Part shown: one piece after another, positions 23,481 through 31,677 of the stretch
Numbering within the stretch: the first letter of the stretch is position 1
Layout of the letters: every line of letters begins with the position of its first letter
Translations under genes and position numbers: made by a program
DNA from: Phycisphaeraceae bacterium
GTDB lineage: Bacteria > Planctomycetota > Phycisphaerae > Phycisphaerales > Phycisphaeraceae
DNA length: 55,178 nucleotides
Assembly (NCBI GenBank): GCA_029260615.1
Contig: JAJDCX010000024.1
Span: 1-55,178, forward strand
Direction: 5' to 3'
Notes under the pieces: model-generated
Told to the model about the DNA's origin: nothing
The model's database searches: none
Seen by the model: only the letters and a program-made list of their open reading frames with translations

Positions 23481-24488
23481 ATGAAGCATCAAGATGTGCC
23501 CCATACCTCAACCGACCTCGCCTCTGGCCTGCCCACACTGGATGCCATGCGTGACGCCGCCGGGCTGGTGCATCAGGCCGTCCCGCCGACCCCGCAATAT
23601 GCCTGGCCTCTGCTGTGCGAGCGTGTCGGGACTGAGGTCTGGGTCAAGCACGAAAACCACACGCCGACCGGTGCATTCAAGGTCCGTGGCGGGCTGGTGC
23701 TGCTGGACCAACTCAAACATGAGCAACCCGATCTGCCCGGCGTGATCTCCGCGACCAAAGGCAACCACGGCCAGTCCATCGGGTTCGCCGCCAAACGCCT
23801 GGGTCTCAAGGCTGTCATCGTCGTGCCTCATGGCAACAGCGTCGAGAAGAGCAACGCCATGCGTGCGCTGGGCGTCGAGTTGATCGAACACGGCGAGGAC
23901 TTCCAGGCGGCACTCGAACACGCCGGGGTGCTTTCGCAACAGCGGGGCCTGGTCCCGATCCCACCGATCCACGACGCCCTAATACGCGGTGTGGCTACTT
24001 ATAGCTTGGAGTTTCTAAGCGGCACGCCGCCGCTGGACACGGTCTACGTCCCGATCGGGATGGGCTCGGGCTTCTGCGCCATGGCCGCCGCACGGCAGGC
24101 GCTGAACCTAACTACAAAAATCGTCGGCGTCGTTTCCGACCACGCCCCGACCTATGCGCTGTCCTTTGAGCAAAATAAACCCGTCCCGCACCCGGTCAGC
24201 ACGAAGCTCGCCGATGGGTTGGCCTGCCGACAGGTGGATGACTTTGCGTTAAGTATTGTCACCCAACATGCCGAGCGCATTATCCGTGTCACTGATGATG
24301 AGGTCGCCGAAGCGATGCGTTGCTACTTCACGGCCACACACAACGTCGCCGAGGGCGCGGGGGCGGCTCCGCTGGCGGCACTGCTGAAAGAGAAAGACGC
24401 GATGGCCGGGAAGCGCGTCGGGGTGGTGCTGACCGGGGGAAATGTGGATGCCGATCAGTTCGTCAAAGTCCTTGCTGGCCAGATCTGA
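23481..24488 (+). CDS. PLP-dependent threonine/serine dehydratase-like enzyme
   Basis: 335 residues, fold type II. The PLP lysine is Lys67 in ENHTPTGAFKVRGG. SATKGNHGQSIGFAAK (about 90-105) binds the substrate carboxylate, and GMGSGFCAM (about 193) binds the cofactor phosphate. The C-terminal VVLTGGNVD matches the family end. There is no ACT regulatory domain, so it is not the allosteric IlvA type; catabolic threonine dehydratase, serine racemase or hydroxyaspartate ammonia-lyase are all possible. It starts 137 bp from the divergent ClC gene. Confidence 0.88.
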   Translation: MKHQDVPHTSTDLASGLPTLDAMRDAAGLVHQAVPPTPQYAWPLLCERVGTEVWVKHENHTPTGAFKVRGGLVLLDQLKHEQPDLPGVISATKGNHGQSIGFAAKRLGLKAVIVVPHGNSVEKSNAMRALGVELIEHGEDFQAALEHAGVLSQQRGLVPIPPIHDALIRGVATYSLEFLSGTPPLDTVYVPIGMGSGFCAMAAARQALNLTTKIVGVVSDHAPTYALSFEQNKPVPHPVSTKLADGLACRQVDDFALSIVTQHAERIIRVTDDEVAEAMRCYFTATHNVAEGAGAAPLAALLKEKDAMAGKRVGVVLTGGNVDADQFVKVLAGQI

Positions 24489-24572
24489 TTCGACATCAAC
24501 CAGACCCTTGGCGATACGTCCTTATTCTCGTTATCCCCTACGGGGAACGGTGTGGATGAATCTTGCAAGGGT

Positions 24573-25445
24573 TTACGCCGTGATGGCGGTGGTGTGACGG
24601 ACGTGTTCGAGTGTTTGTGCCAGGCCGACGCCCAGGGCGCAGCCGGTGATGCCGGCGGAGGCGTACTGGATGGGCAGGGCGAGCGTGAGGTTCAGGAGGT
24701 TGTGGGTGTAGATGTCGAAGAGCATCACGTCGGGTGTCGGGTAGGAGCGGGCGACCCAGAGGTAGGCCAGGGCGGCGACGAGCATCGGGCTTAGGAGGAT
24801 GACCAGCGGGTTGCGTTGGGGGACGGCCATGTTGCCTATGAGTGCGGCGACACCGAAGCCCAGGATCAGCGAGCCGTTGACTTGTCCGCCGTCGGGGGAT
24901 TGGATCAGCAGGTTGCAGATGAACGCGCCCCCGGCTGCGGTGATGAGCCCGGCGAGCAGGGGTTTGGCTCCGGGGAATGTCAGGTGGGTGCGCGTGCCGA
25001 GGTGATGTTTCGGTGCGAACCATTGCAGCTTCGGGCGGACCATGATCCGTAGCCTATCGATCCCGACGAACACCACGGTTAGCATGACAAGCCAGATCCC
25101 TGACTCGATGGCGAGCGATTGGAAATCGGTGGGGAGGTTGGCCCGTAGGAGGTAGCCATCGATGGACCCGCCCATTGAGCCCAGCAGCAGCAGTGAGCCG
25201 GTGACGGTGAACACCCCGGTCAGGGGGTTGCCTGTGGATGCCACGACCAGCCCTGCGATGATCGCGGGGATGCCGGCAGCGAAAAGGATCAGGACCGCGG
25301 TGGGGGTGCCGACGTGGGCGTCCATCAGACTCAACCCGGTGGACCCGTCTGCCGGTGTCAGTGCCCCAAGCGCGAGTAGCCAGCACATCCCCGCGGTGAC
25401 CAGGGACAACCCGATGAGAAGACGGTGTTTTAGCTGTGGCAACAT
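24573..25445 (-). CDS. Polytopic membrane protein of unknown function
   Basis: 290 residues with about eight hydrophobic segments: LLIGLSLVTAGMCWLLALGAL, AVLILFAAGIPAIIAGLVVA, GVFTVTGSLLLLGSMGG, GIWLVMLTVVFVGI, PLLAGLITAAGGAFICNLLI, GSLILGFGVAALIGNMA, LVILLSPMLVAALAYLWVA, and a C-terminal YASAGITGCALGVGLAQTL. Gly-rich TM segments hint at tight helix packing. No signature motif is recognised. Near its C-terminal third the DNA contains TCGGGTGTCGGGTA (24729-24742), echoing the G-rich words elsewhere. Its start is 73 bp downstream of tatC's stop, same strand, so co-transcription with tatC is possible. Confidence 0.75.
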   Translation of the reverse strand: MLPQLKHRLLIGLSLVTAGMCWLLALGALTPADGSTGLSLMDAHVGTPTAVLILFAAGIPAIIAGLVVASTGNPLTGVFTVTGSLLLLGSMGGSIDGYLLRANLPTDFQSLAIESGIWLVMLTVVFVGIDRLRIMVRPKLQWFAPKHHLGTRTHLTFPGAKPLLAGLITAAGGAFICNLLIQSPDGGQVNGSLILGFGVAALIGNMAVPQRNPLVILLSPMLVAALAYLWVARSYPTPDVMLFDIYTHNLLNLTLALPIQYASAGITGCALGVGLAQTLEHVRHTTAITA

Positions 25446-25518
25446 AGGCTGGGATTCTATCGCGGTTGTCCCGACATTGCCCGTTGGCGGCCGGGCGGTG
25501 CGGTGTTGGCGGTTAATA

Positions 25519-26607
25519 TCAGGCGTCGGCCGAGTCGGTCGGCTTGTCCGGCTTACGGTAGCTGATACGCATCACAATCAGGCCAAATTCGAACAGCGTC
25601 CAAAGAGGCATCGCCAGGGCGAACATGCTGATCGGGTCGGCGGGTGTCAGTAGCGCGCCCAAGACGAAACAGACGAAGATGCAGTATCGGCGGTACTTGC
25701 TGATGGTGTCCGGTGCGATCAGCCTGGACCAGCCCATAATCATCATGATGACGGGGAGTTGAAACGAGATGACCACGCCCAGCATGAGCATGGTGACGAA
25801 GCTGATGTACTGGCCGATCTCGATCATCGGTGCCAGCAGGGATTGGCCGACCAGCGGGACGTAGGTGATGGTCCGCCCGGAGATGTGGATGCGGAGTTGG
25901 CCCTCGGGTTGTTTGATCCAGGCCTGGCCTTCAATCGGGTTTGGCGGGTCGGTGGCGAGGGTTTGAAACAACGTGGCTGGGCCGGGGGTTAAATCCGTCG
26001 TTGGGTCTTCGGTGGCGGGTCCATTGGTGGGAGCATCAGTCGGTGCGTAGGGCGAGCCATAGGCGCTAAGCACCCAGCCGACAATCCCCCCTTGCACGGG
26101 GCCCTGTGTGTCCGGCGCGGGGAAGCCGGTGGTGAAGAAGATCAAAAACGCCAGGGTCATCGGCAGCAGGATGTGATACATGAACAGCACACCCAGCACC
26201 GACATCAACGCGCTAAATGGGGCGACAAGTGCCGCCGCCTTGCGTTCGTGTGCGTAGAGCCCGCTTTCGATGAACTTCCACAGCTGATAGCAGATCCAAG
26301 GCGACGCGGTAACCAGCCCGACGATCAGGCCGACCTTCATGTAGACGCTGAATCCGGTGGTGACCGCGAGGTTGTAGGTCTGTGGGGGGAGACCGAAGTA
26401 TTGCAGGACTTGTGCCAAAGGTCGGACCAGCCAGCCGACGATCTCTCGGCCGTAGACAAGCCCAAGGATGCTGGTGAGCAACGGCCCCAGCAGCGCGAGG
26501 ACCAGCCTGCGCCTTAGGTCTTCGATGTGATCGCCGAAGCTCATCCGCATCTCGTCGAGGCGGGAGTCCTTGGGTTTTCTTTCCTGGTCGATCTGGTCAA
26601 GAGGCAT
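25519..26607 (-). CDS. tatC: Sec-independent (Tat) protein translocase subunit TatC
   Basis: 362 residues; typical TatC is about 250. The N-terminal signature MSFGDHIEDLRRRLVLAL (from residue 22; the Glu in HIEDLRRR contacts Tat signal peptides) and ASPWICYQLWKFIESGLYAHERKAA are intact. The later conserved part is FQLPVIMMIMGWSRLI...YRRYCIFVCFVLGALLTPADPISM. Extra length comes from an approximately 100-residue Pro/Thr-rich insertion in the second periplasmic loop (SPYAPTDAPTNGPATEDPTT). No tatA/tatB gene is adjacent. It would export folded proteins, for example cofactor-containing exported enzymes. Confidence 0.93.
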   Translation of the reverse strand: MPLDQIDQERKPKDSRLDEMRMSFGDHIEDLRRRLVLALLGPLLTSILGLVYGREIVGWLVRPLAQVLQYFGLPPQTYNLAVTTGFSVYMKVGLIVGLVTASPWICYQLWKFIESGLYAHERKAAALVAPFSALMSVLGVLFMYHILLPMTLAFLIFFTTGFPAPDTQGPVQGGIVGWVLSAYGSPYAPTDAPTNGPATEDPTTDLTPGPATLFQTLATDPPNPIEGQAWIKQPEGQLRIHISGRTITYVPLVGQSLLAPMIEIGQYISFVTMLMLGVVISFQLPVIMMIMGWSRLIAPDTISKYRRYCIFVCFVLGALLTPADPISMFALAMPLWTLFEFGLIVMRISYRKPDKPTDSADA

Positions 26608-26670
26608 GGGCAGATTCTAAGGGGGATCGGGTTGCGGTGGTGGCGGGGGAGACTGGGGGAAGGCCGGGGG

Positions 26671-27747
26671 TTAGATAATCAGCATCGCGTCGCCGAAGGA
26701 GTAGAAGCGGTAGCGTTGCTGGATCGCTTGCTGGTACCAGTCCATAAGCCGGTCGATCCCGACGCCGGGCAGTGCGGCGACCAGGGCGAGGAGGGTCGAG
26801 CGGGGGAGGTGAAAATTGGTCAGCAGGTGGTCGGTATAGCGGTAGGTGAAGTGGTTGTCAGGGGTGATGAACAGTTGGGTGTCGGTGGTGTAGCCCTGAT
26901 CGGCAGCCGAGTAGAGGTCGGTCGGCAAACTCTCGATCGCGCGGACGGTCGTCGTGCCGACGGGGGTGATGGATTTACCTGCATTACGGGTCCGCTGGAT
27001 CGCACGGATCGTTTCCGGTGGCACAGAGATAAACTCGCTGTGGATCGGGTGGTCGTTGACCTCTTGGCAGCGGATCGGTGCGAACGTGCCCATGCCGACA
27101 TGCAGGGTGACCTGGGCCCGGGTAACGCCGGCGGCTTGCAGGGTGTCAAGTAACTCGGTTGTGAAGTGGAGCCCGGCGGTGGGCGCGGCAACGGAGCCAA
27201 CCCGGTCGGCGTACACGGTGTTGTAACGGGCCATGTCTTGAGCTGTCACCTCCGGCTGGTCGTGGGCCTTGCGGGCCTTACGGATATAAGGCGGCAGGGG
27301 GGCTAGACCGATCCGCGAGAGGAGGGTGAGCGTGTCGTCATCCCCGGTGTAATTCGCTAACCATTCGCCGCGCCCGACGTGTTCGATGAGTGTCAGGTGG
27401 GTGTTACTATCCAGGTCGATGCGTTCGCCGGGTTGGAGTTTGCCACGGGATTCGATGAGGGTGAGCCATTGGTTGTTGGCGGGTGAGCCCAGGTATAGGC
27501 CGGTGATTTTTCCGCCGGTGGCGGCGCGGGTGCCGTGATAGTAGGCGGGGAGGACCTTGCTTCGGTTGACGAGTAACAAGTCGCCTTGCTGGAAGACGCC
27601 CAGGCTTGGTAGGTCTCGTACAAGACGGTGGTCGATCTTGCCGGTCGCGCGATCGATGACCATCAGCTTGGCGCTGTCCCGGGGGGCGGCGGCGGCGGTG
27701 GCGATCAGTCCGCCGGGCAGGTCGTAATCCAGTTCATCAGCACGCAT
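26671..27747 (-). CDS. queA: tRNA S-adenosylmethionine ribosyltransferase-isomerase QueA
   Basis: 358 residues from ATG 27747, which gives the family N-terminus MRADELDYDLPGGLIAT; an ATG three codons upstream is equally possible, and the longer frame is not supported. Transfers the ribosyl of SAM to 7-aminomethyl-7-deazaguanine in tRNA to make epoxyqueuosine. Conserved features: FQQGDLLLVNRSKVLPAY, AAPTAGLHFTTELL, VTLHVGMGTFAPI, TPVGTTTVRAIES and TNFHLPRSTLLALVAAL. Genes for a queuosine-precursor transporter lie 7 kb away, so the pathway is split between loci here. Confidence 0.95.
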   Translation of the reverse strand: MRADELDYDLPGGLIATAAAAPRDSAKLMVIDRATGKIDHRLVRDLPSLGVFQQGDLLLVNRSKVLPAYYHGTRAATGGKITGLYLGSPANNQWLTLIESRGKLQPGERIDLDSNTHLTLIEHVGRGEWLANYTGDDDTLTLLSRIGLAPLPPYIRKARKAHDQPEVTAQDMARYNTVYADRVGSVAAPTAGLHFTTELLDTLQAAGVTRAQVTLHVGMGTFAPIRCQEVNDHPIHSEFISVPPETIRAIQRTRNAGKSITPVGTTTVRAIESLPTDLYSAADQGYTTDTQLFITPDNHFTYRYTDHLLTNFHLPRSTLLALVAALPGVGIDRLMDWYQQAIQQRYRFYSFGDAMLII

Positions 27748-28417
27748 CGACGGCATGGTAGGGCGTGGGGACATCCGGGCAACAGGGCCGTTGGGCTGGG
27801 GCATCATCTGGCGTAGATCGGAGGGGTGACGATATTTTTGAATCAACGTAAGCACTTATTTTCTATGTAGATATGGTCTGGTTGAATCTTCTGTGCCCGG
27901 GGTCCACCATTCGCCGGTGGTGGGGCATGTGGATTCGGCCCCATGAAAACCTGATGGTCTGGTCGATCAGGCAGGACCTGTTTGGGCACGATCAGCACAC
28001 GCCACTGGTCGCTGGGCGAGTACATGGGGCCCATGCCCATAGGCGTATCCATGAGCACGTCCATCAACCCATCCACGGCTCGGCGGAGCCCAAATCCACC
28101 CGTCTTGCTGATCGTATTGATGTCGTTGCCAAGGGCGACCCTGCCCGGCCGGCGGACTGTCATCGCTGTGACCTCGGTTCGGTGTCTGAATCCGGTGAGT
28201 ATGTGCCCTATCTGCCGGGGTTGTGGGAGGCCCAAGCACCGCAATCGGACCCGCCCACGATGCTGCTTGTCTACTTCGACAAGACGGGCCTTTCTCAAGG
28301 CTTTACCCACGGCCAGTCGGTCCCCGCAGCCGGGAGCCTGCTTGATACTTTTGCCTGAGCCCGGCGTGGCGTACCTGTCCGAATTGATCCCCCACGCTTG
28401 GCCGTTACTCTAACGGT
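27748..28417. other. 670-bp stretch with ambiguous coding potential
   Basis: Two long overlapping frames compete: plus 27873-28358 (161 codons; its C-terminal half, with TMLLVYFDKTGLSQGFTHG, reads protein-like) and minus 27843-28310 (its C-terminal half, with MYSPSDQWRVLIVPKQVL, reads protein-like). Each also has an Arg/His-rich half typical of antisense readings. Third-position GC does not decide. I cannot say which, if either, is real; a frameshifted relic is possible. Confidence 0.3.
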
Positions 28418-28873
28418 ATGGCATACGGCATAATCTTCGTCATCTTACGTTGGATACACATCGGTTCGGCTGCGCTGATCGTTGGGGGCTTGGCGTTGAT
28501 CGTCTTAAGTGCTGGGCCGGTCCGTTCCCTGATGGACAACAACGACGCGACTGCGGTGATCCGCAAGATCGAGTTGCGGTTTCGGTTTGTGTTGGCCGTC
28601 GCGGTGTTGGGGCTGGTTGTCAGCGGGGTCTATCAGTGGGTGATCTTCGGTCAGGTGTATCAGGAACTGGGTATGCTGGGCAATGGGCTGCTGGGGGTGA
28701 AGGTTCTGTTTGCGACGGCGTTGTTCGCGTTGCTCTGGGCGTTCCAGGTCGAGTCGATGCTGCATCCCTCGGCCCGCGCCTGGCGGTTGATGAACCTGTC
28801 ACTAGCGATACTCGTAGTGATGCTGGCTGGCGTGCTGCGGTACATGCGGCTGGGTGCGATCGGGATGCCGTGA
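28418..28873 (+). CDS. Four-TM membrane protein, CopD/HemJ-like
   Basis: 151 residues with four hydrophobic helices: IIFVILRWIHIGSAALIVGGLAL, FVLAVAVLGLVVSGVYQWVIF, VKVLFATALFALLWAFQVE and LMNLSLAILVVMLAGVLRYM. The RWIHIGSAALIVGG start, the internal VKVLFATALFALLWAF and the spaced His/Arg resemble the small CopD-domain/HemJ-like cytochrome-type family. A paralogue-like protein lies at 43640-44188. Function (copper or haem related) is only suggested. The nuclease gene follows 19 bp downstream, so the two may be co-transcribed. Confidence 0.7.
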   Translation: MAYGIIFVILRWIHIGSAALIVGGLALIVLSAGPVRSLMDNNDATAVIRKIELRFRFVLAVAVLGLVVSGVYQWVIFGQVYQELGMLGNGLLGVKVLFATALFALLWAFQVESMLHPSARAWRLMNLSLAILVVMLAGVLRYMRLGAIGMP

Positions 28874-28891
28874 CGGGTTGAGCACAGGTGA

Positions 28892-29548
28892 TTGATGGGT
28901 AGACCACATCGTGACAGGTTCAGGAAATCGGGGGGGGCTGGTTCTGCACATTCATTTAAGGGGATGCCGATCGAGCGATTTCTGTCGATGCGCGGCAAGC
29001 GGCGGGGTTGGTATGTGGCCGTGACATTGGTGGTCGCTCTGCTGCTGGTTCTTGCGGATCGTGGCGGGTTGCTGGTTGATGCCGGGGACGACTTTGCACG
29101 GTACGACGGGAAGACGTTTGCTGTGACCCGTGTGATCGATGGAGACACCTTGGATATTGATGTGCCTGATGGCGATGAGCGAACCACTCGGCTGCGTTTT
29201 TGGGGGATTGATACGCCGGAGATGGCCCGCCGTGACCCGGCCCGCCCAGCCCAGCCGTTTGCCCAGGAGGCCACGGACCTGACCCAGCGATTAGCCCAGG
29301 GCCAGCGGGTCCGCCTGATCCTCGAGCCGCACCGCTTGAGGGGTAACTACGGGCGATTATTGGTGTTTGTGGAGCTGCCGGACGGGACGCTTTTGAACGA
29401 GGCTCTGCTGTCAGCGGGCCTGGCACGGGCGGACGATCGGTGGAGCCACCGACATATCAAGCGGTTTGAGGCTCTAGAGCGAGATGCGAGGGGCCAAGGG
29501 GTGGGTTTGTGGGGTGGCCGGGGAAAATCGAGGAACGCCGATAAATAA
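28892..29548 (+). CDS. Membrane-anchored thermonuclease (SNase-like)
   Basis: 218 residues from ATG 28892; ATGs at 28964 or 28991 are equally plausible because no start has a clear SD. An N-terminal TM or signal-anchor (WYVAVTLVVALLLVLADRGG) precedes a staphylococcal-nuclease OB-fold: VTRVIDGDTLDIDVPDG, TRLRFWGIDTPEMAR, NYGRLLVFVELPDG, LLNEALLSAGLAR. The catalytic Arg (RLRFWG), Glu (TPE) and second Arg (YGRLL) are all present, so it should cut DNA/RNA with Ca2+ outside the cytosol. The last codons (AACGCCGATAAATAACGCCGATAG) contain an 11-bp direct repeat resembling the GATGAACGCGGATAA family. Confidence 0.88.
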   Translation: MMGRPHRDRFRKSGGAGSAHSFKGMPIERFLSMRGKRRGWYVAVTLVVALLLVLADRGGLLVDAGDDFARYDGKTFAVTRVIDGDTLDIDVPDGDERTTRLRFWGIDTPEMARRDPARPAQPFAQEATDLTQRLAQGQRVRLILEPHRLRGNYGRLLVFVELPDGTLLNEALLSAGLARADDRWSHRHIKRFEALERDARGQGVGLWGGRGKSRNADK

Positions 29549-29630
29549 CGCCGATAGGCGTGGTCTGGCCAGTCCAGCGTGTATGATGCGTGCCGTCTTG
29601 ATTAGTCAAAGGAAAGTTCTTTGTTCAAGC

Positions 29631-29678
29631 ATGAATCAGACCGATTACGGAGTAACGACCGGTATGATTGCCGGTTGA
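29631..29678 (+). CDS. 15-codon mini-ORF overlapping the next small gene
   Basis: MNQTDYGVTTGMIAG ends at TGA 29676-29678, which overlaps the next ATG as TGATG. This is a reinitiation geometry. The mini-ORF has only a distant GGA upstream (AAAGGAAAG, 29608-29616), so it may simply be chance. Confidence 0.3.
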   Translation: MNQTDYGVTTGMIAG

Positions 29679-29848
29679 TGATTGAGGAAACCAGCGAGTT
29701 TCTCTCCTGGGCGTTGCGTGAAGGTCACGGGTTGCCAAGGATCCCACGCAGGCGGGTCGATCAAGGGGGGTTTGCCGAGTTGCTGCGTCGGCCGTTGGCC
29801 AGGGTCGCGGTTACTCACTGGTGGCGCCGGGTATTGGGACAGGATTGA
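29678..29848 (+). CDS. Small basic protein of unknown function
   Basis: 56 residues from ATG 29678: MIEETSEFLSWALREGHGLP then a run with RRPLARVAVTHWWRR. An amphipathic acidic helix is followed by a basic, Trp-containing one. Composition and codon use look like a genuine small protein, and the upstream TGATG overlap and the gene 54 bp downstream suggest a small operon (29631-30525). No signal peptide or known family. Confidence 0.5.
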   Translation: MIEETSEFLSWALREGHGLPRIPRRRVDQGGFAELLRRPLARVAVTHWWRRVLGQD

Positions 29849-29901
29849 ATCGAAAATCGAGTCGGCCATTTAACCTCCGGGATAGGCCGGGTGGAGAGCA
29901 C

Positions 29902-30525
29902 ATGTCGGTACGAGCAAACATCAGCAAGGGATATATCTGGCGGCCCGGCGTAATCGGGGCGATGGCGCTGCTATTCAGCGGCTGGTTCGGTTACGACGGG
30001 ATGGTTGCGTACCCGCTTGCGTTGGAAATACAAGAGGCCTACAACCAGGTCGTGAGCGATAACCCCGGTGATCCTCTCGAGCAGGCCAGGATATGGGCCG
30101 ATCACGCCAAGACCCAGGGTTGGCCGACCGGTGTGCCCAAGAGCAAGATCGAAGAGAACGATCCATTCACGCAGAAAGTCATCGCAGGGATCACCGCTCC
30201 GGTGGGGATATATTTCCTGGCGACGTTTTTCCTGACCCGTAGCAGGTGGGTCGAGGCCGACGAGCAGGGGCTTCGCACCAGTTCGGGGCTGCAGACGGAT
30301 TACGCATCGGTCATATCGATTGATAAGTCGCGTTGGCAGCGTAAAGGCATTGCCGTGGTCCACTACGACAGCGGCGGTCAAAGCGGGCGGGTCCTGCTGG
30401 ACGACTGGAAGTTCGATCGTGAGTCGACCAAGCGCATCCTTGAGGCCATCGAGGAGCGTATGCCCGGCGGCGGTGAGGGCGGCAGTGATGACACAGGTGA
30501 GTCCGACGGCGACACCGCCGAATAA
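29902..30525 (+). CDS. Two-TM membrane protein of unknown function
   Basis: 207 residues from ATG 29902, chosen for the SD GGTGGAG 5 nt upstream. TM1 is GVIGAMALLFSGWFGYDGMVAYPL (about 15-38), TM2 is ITAPVGIYFLATFFL (about 100-114). Between them is a helical extracytoplasmic or cytoplasmic stretch of about 60 residues. The C-terminal part (WVEADEQGLRTSSGLQTDYASVISIDKSRWQRKGIAVVHY) resembles a PH-like/YcxB-type beta-barrel fold, then an acidic tail GGGEGGSDDTGESDGD. Function unknown. Confidence 0.75.
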   Translation: MSVRANISKGYIWRPGVIGAMALLFSGWFGYDGMVAYPLALEIQEAYNQVVSDNPGDPLEQARIWADHAKTQGWPTGVPKSKIEENDPFTQKVIAGITAPVGIYFLATFFLTRSRWVEADEQGLRTSSGLQTDYASVISIDKSRWQRKGIAVVHYDSGGQSGRVLLDDWKFDRESTKRILEAIEERMPGGGEGGSDDTGESDGDTAE

Positions 30526-30616
30526 TCGGTGTGCCGCAGAGGCTCGGGCAAACGCCATTAAACCAGGGTTTTTCTAAACGGCGAACCTTCGATTGCACCC
30601 AATGCGATTGAGGGTG

Positions 30617-31519
30617 TTATCGCTTTTGCTTGCCGAAAGGCTTGCCGCTGCTTGAGGTCGCGGTCCCTCCGACGGTGGAGTTGGGTGAGGCCGGCAGCAC
30701 ATGGCCCAGACGGGACGTGTTAGCAGAGACGACGGGGATGCCGATCTGCTTGTGGACGTACAACGGGGCGTTGACGATCAGTCGGCCCTCGTAGTAGCGG
30801 ACGGAGGAGAACTGCCCGCCGTTGGCCTGCCAGATGTCCGGCTCGATGGTTTGGCGGATCGTGTCCGCCAGGTTCTGACCACTCTCGACCTTGGTCGGCT
30901 GGGTGTCTTCATCTTCGCTGTCGTCAGTGGTGAATAATTCCGACGAGCCACCGCCACCGCCACCGCCACTGTTGGTATTACTCAGTGCCGAGGAGATGTC
31001 GAATCGGGGGGCGTTGTTGAAGTTGGGGACAGACATCACCATGTCGGCGACGTCGTAGACCCGCATCACCGGGTGGCGGTTGGCTTGGTGCTTGGTCATC
31101 ACCTGGACGTACCAGGGGGTGGCTTCGTAGATCAGTTCGATGTCGGGGGATGCGCTACTCATCAGCACGTCCAGCAGCAGCCGGGCGGGGACGGTCTTAA
31201 GATCGAGTGTGATTGGCTGCTCGGGGTCGATCCCCTCTAACTCCATCGCGTCCCAGTTAATCACCAGCGGGATGTCGGTGGTCGTTGACCACCAGCTAAA
31301 AACATCACGCGCGGGGGTCTGATCGATGAAGACCTCGTCGATGATCTTGCGCATCTTCAATGGGATCTGAGGCGAGTCTTGCGGCGGGGCCTGGGGTCGT
31401 TGTGCGTCTTGCTGCCGTTGTTCACGCACCGCATCGATCCGGTCCTGCAAACTCTGGGCCCGCGTATCGGTCGCCCACACCGCGAGGGTCAGGCACATCA
31501 CAGCCAGTACATGCTTCAT
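30617..31519 (-). CDS. Secreted secretin-N-domain-like protein lacking the secretin pore
   Basis: 300 residues with a signal peptide (cleavage near TRA-21). Residues about 55-150 resemble secretin/STN N-domains (FIDQTPARDVFSWWSTTTDIPLVINWDAMEL; ITLDLKTVPARLLLDVLM). Residues about 155-190 carry RVYDVADMVMSVPNFNNAP followed by a seven-Gly run and an acidic patch, the same module and order as in the big secretin at 45686 (RVYDIRDLLVQVPNFTDAP plus a long Gly run). The last third has the NGG...SSVRYYEGRLIV pattern of secretin N3-type domains. There is no beta-barrel domain. It may be a periplasmic partner or decoy of the secretin. Confidence 0.75.
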   Translation of the reverse strand: MKHVLAVMCLTLAVWATDTRAQSLQDRIDAVREQRQQDAQRPQAPPQDSPQIPLKMRKIIDEVFIDQTPARDVFSWWSTTTDIPLVINWDAMELEGIDPEQPITLDLKTVPARLLLDVLMSSASPDIELIYEATPWYVQVMTKHQANRHPVMRVYDVADMVMSVPNFNNAPRFDISSALSNTNSGGGGGGGSSELFTTDDSEDEDTQPTKVESGQNLADTIRQTIEPDIWQANGGQFSSVRYYEGRLIVNAPLYVHKQIGIPVVSANTSRLGHVLPASPNSTVGGTATSSSGKPFGKQKR

Positions 31520-31677
31520 CGTCGGCCCCTTATTTTGCAGTGTTCAATCCGAACTTCGCCCCGTGGGTTGCACGGTCAAACGCCGTGCGGGGGCTTGCTT
31601 CATGATAGGCCTGTTGGGGGCGGATGGGAAGTAAAAAACGGGGGATATTCCACGCCGAATCCCCTCCCCTTGCTCGC

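Noticed and set aside
30614..31519. Pseudogene call for the secretin-like paralogue
   Set aside because: The frame is intact with a signal peptide and a plausible end; poreless architecture is treated as genuine until compared with relatives.
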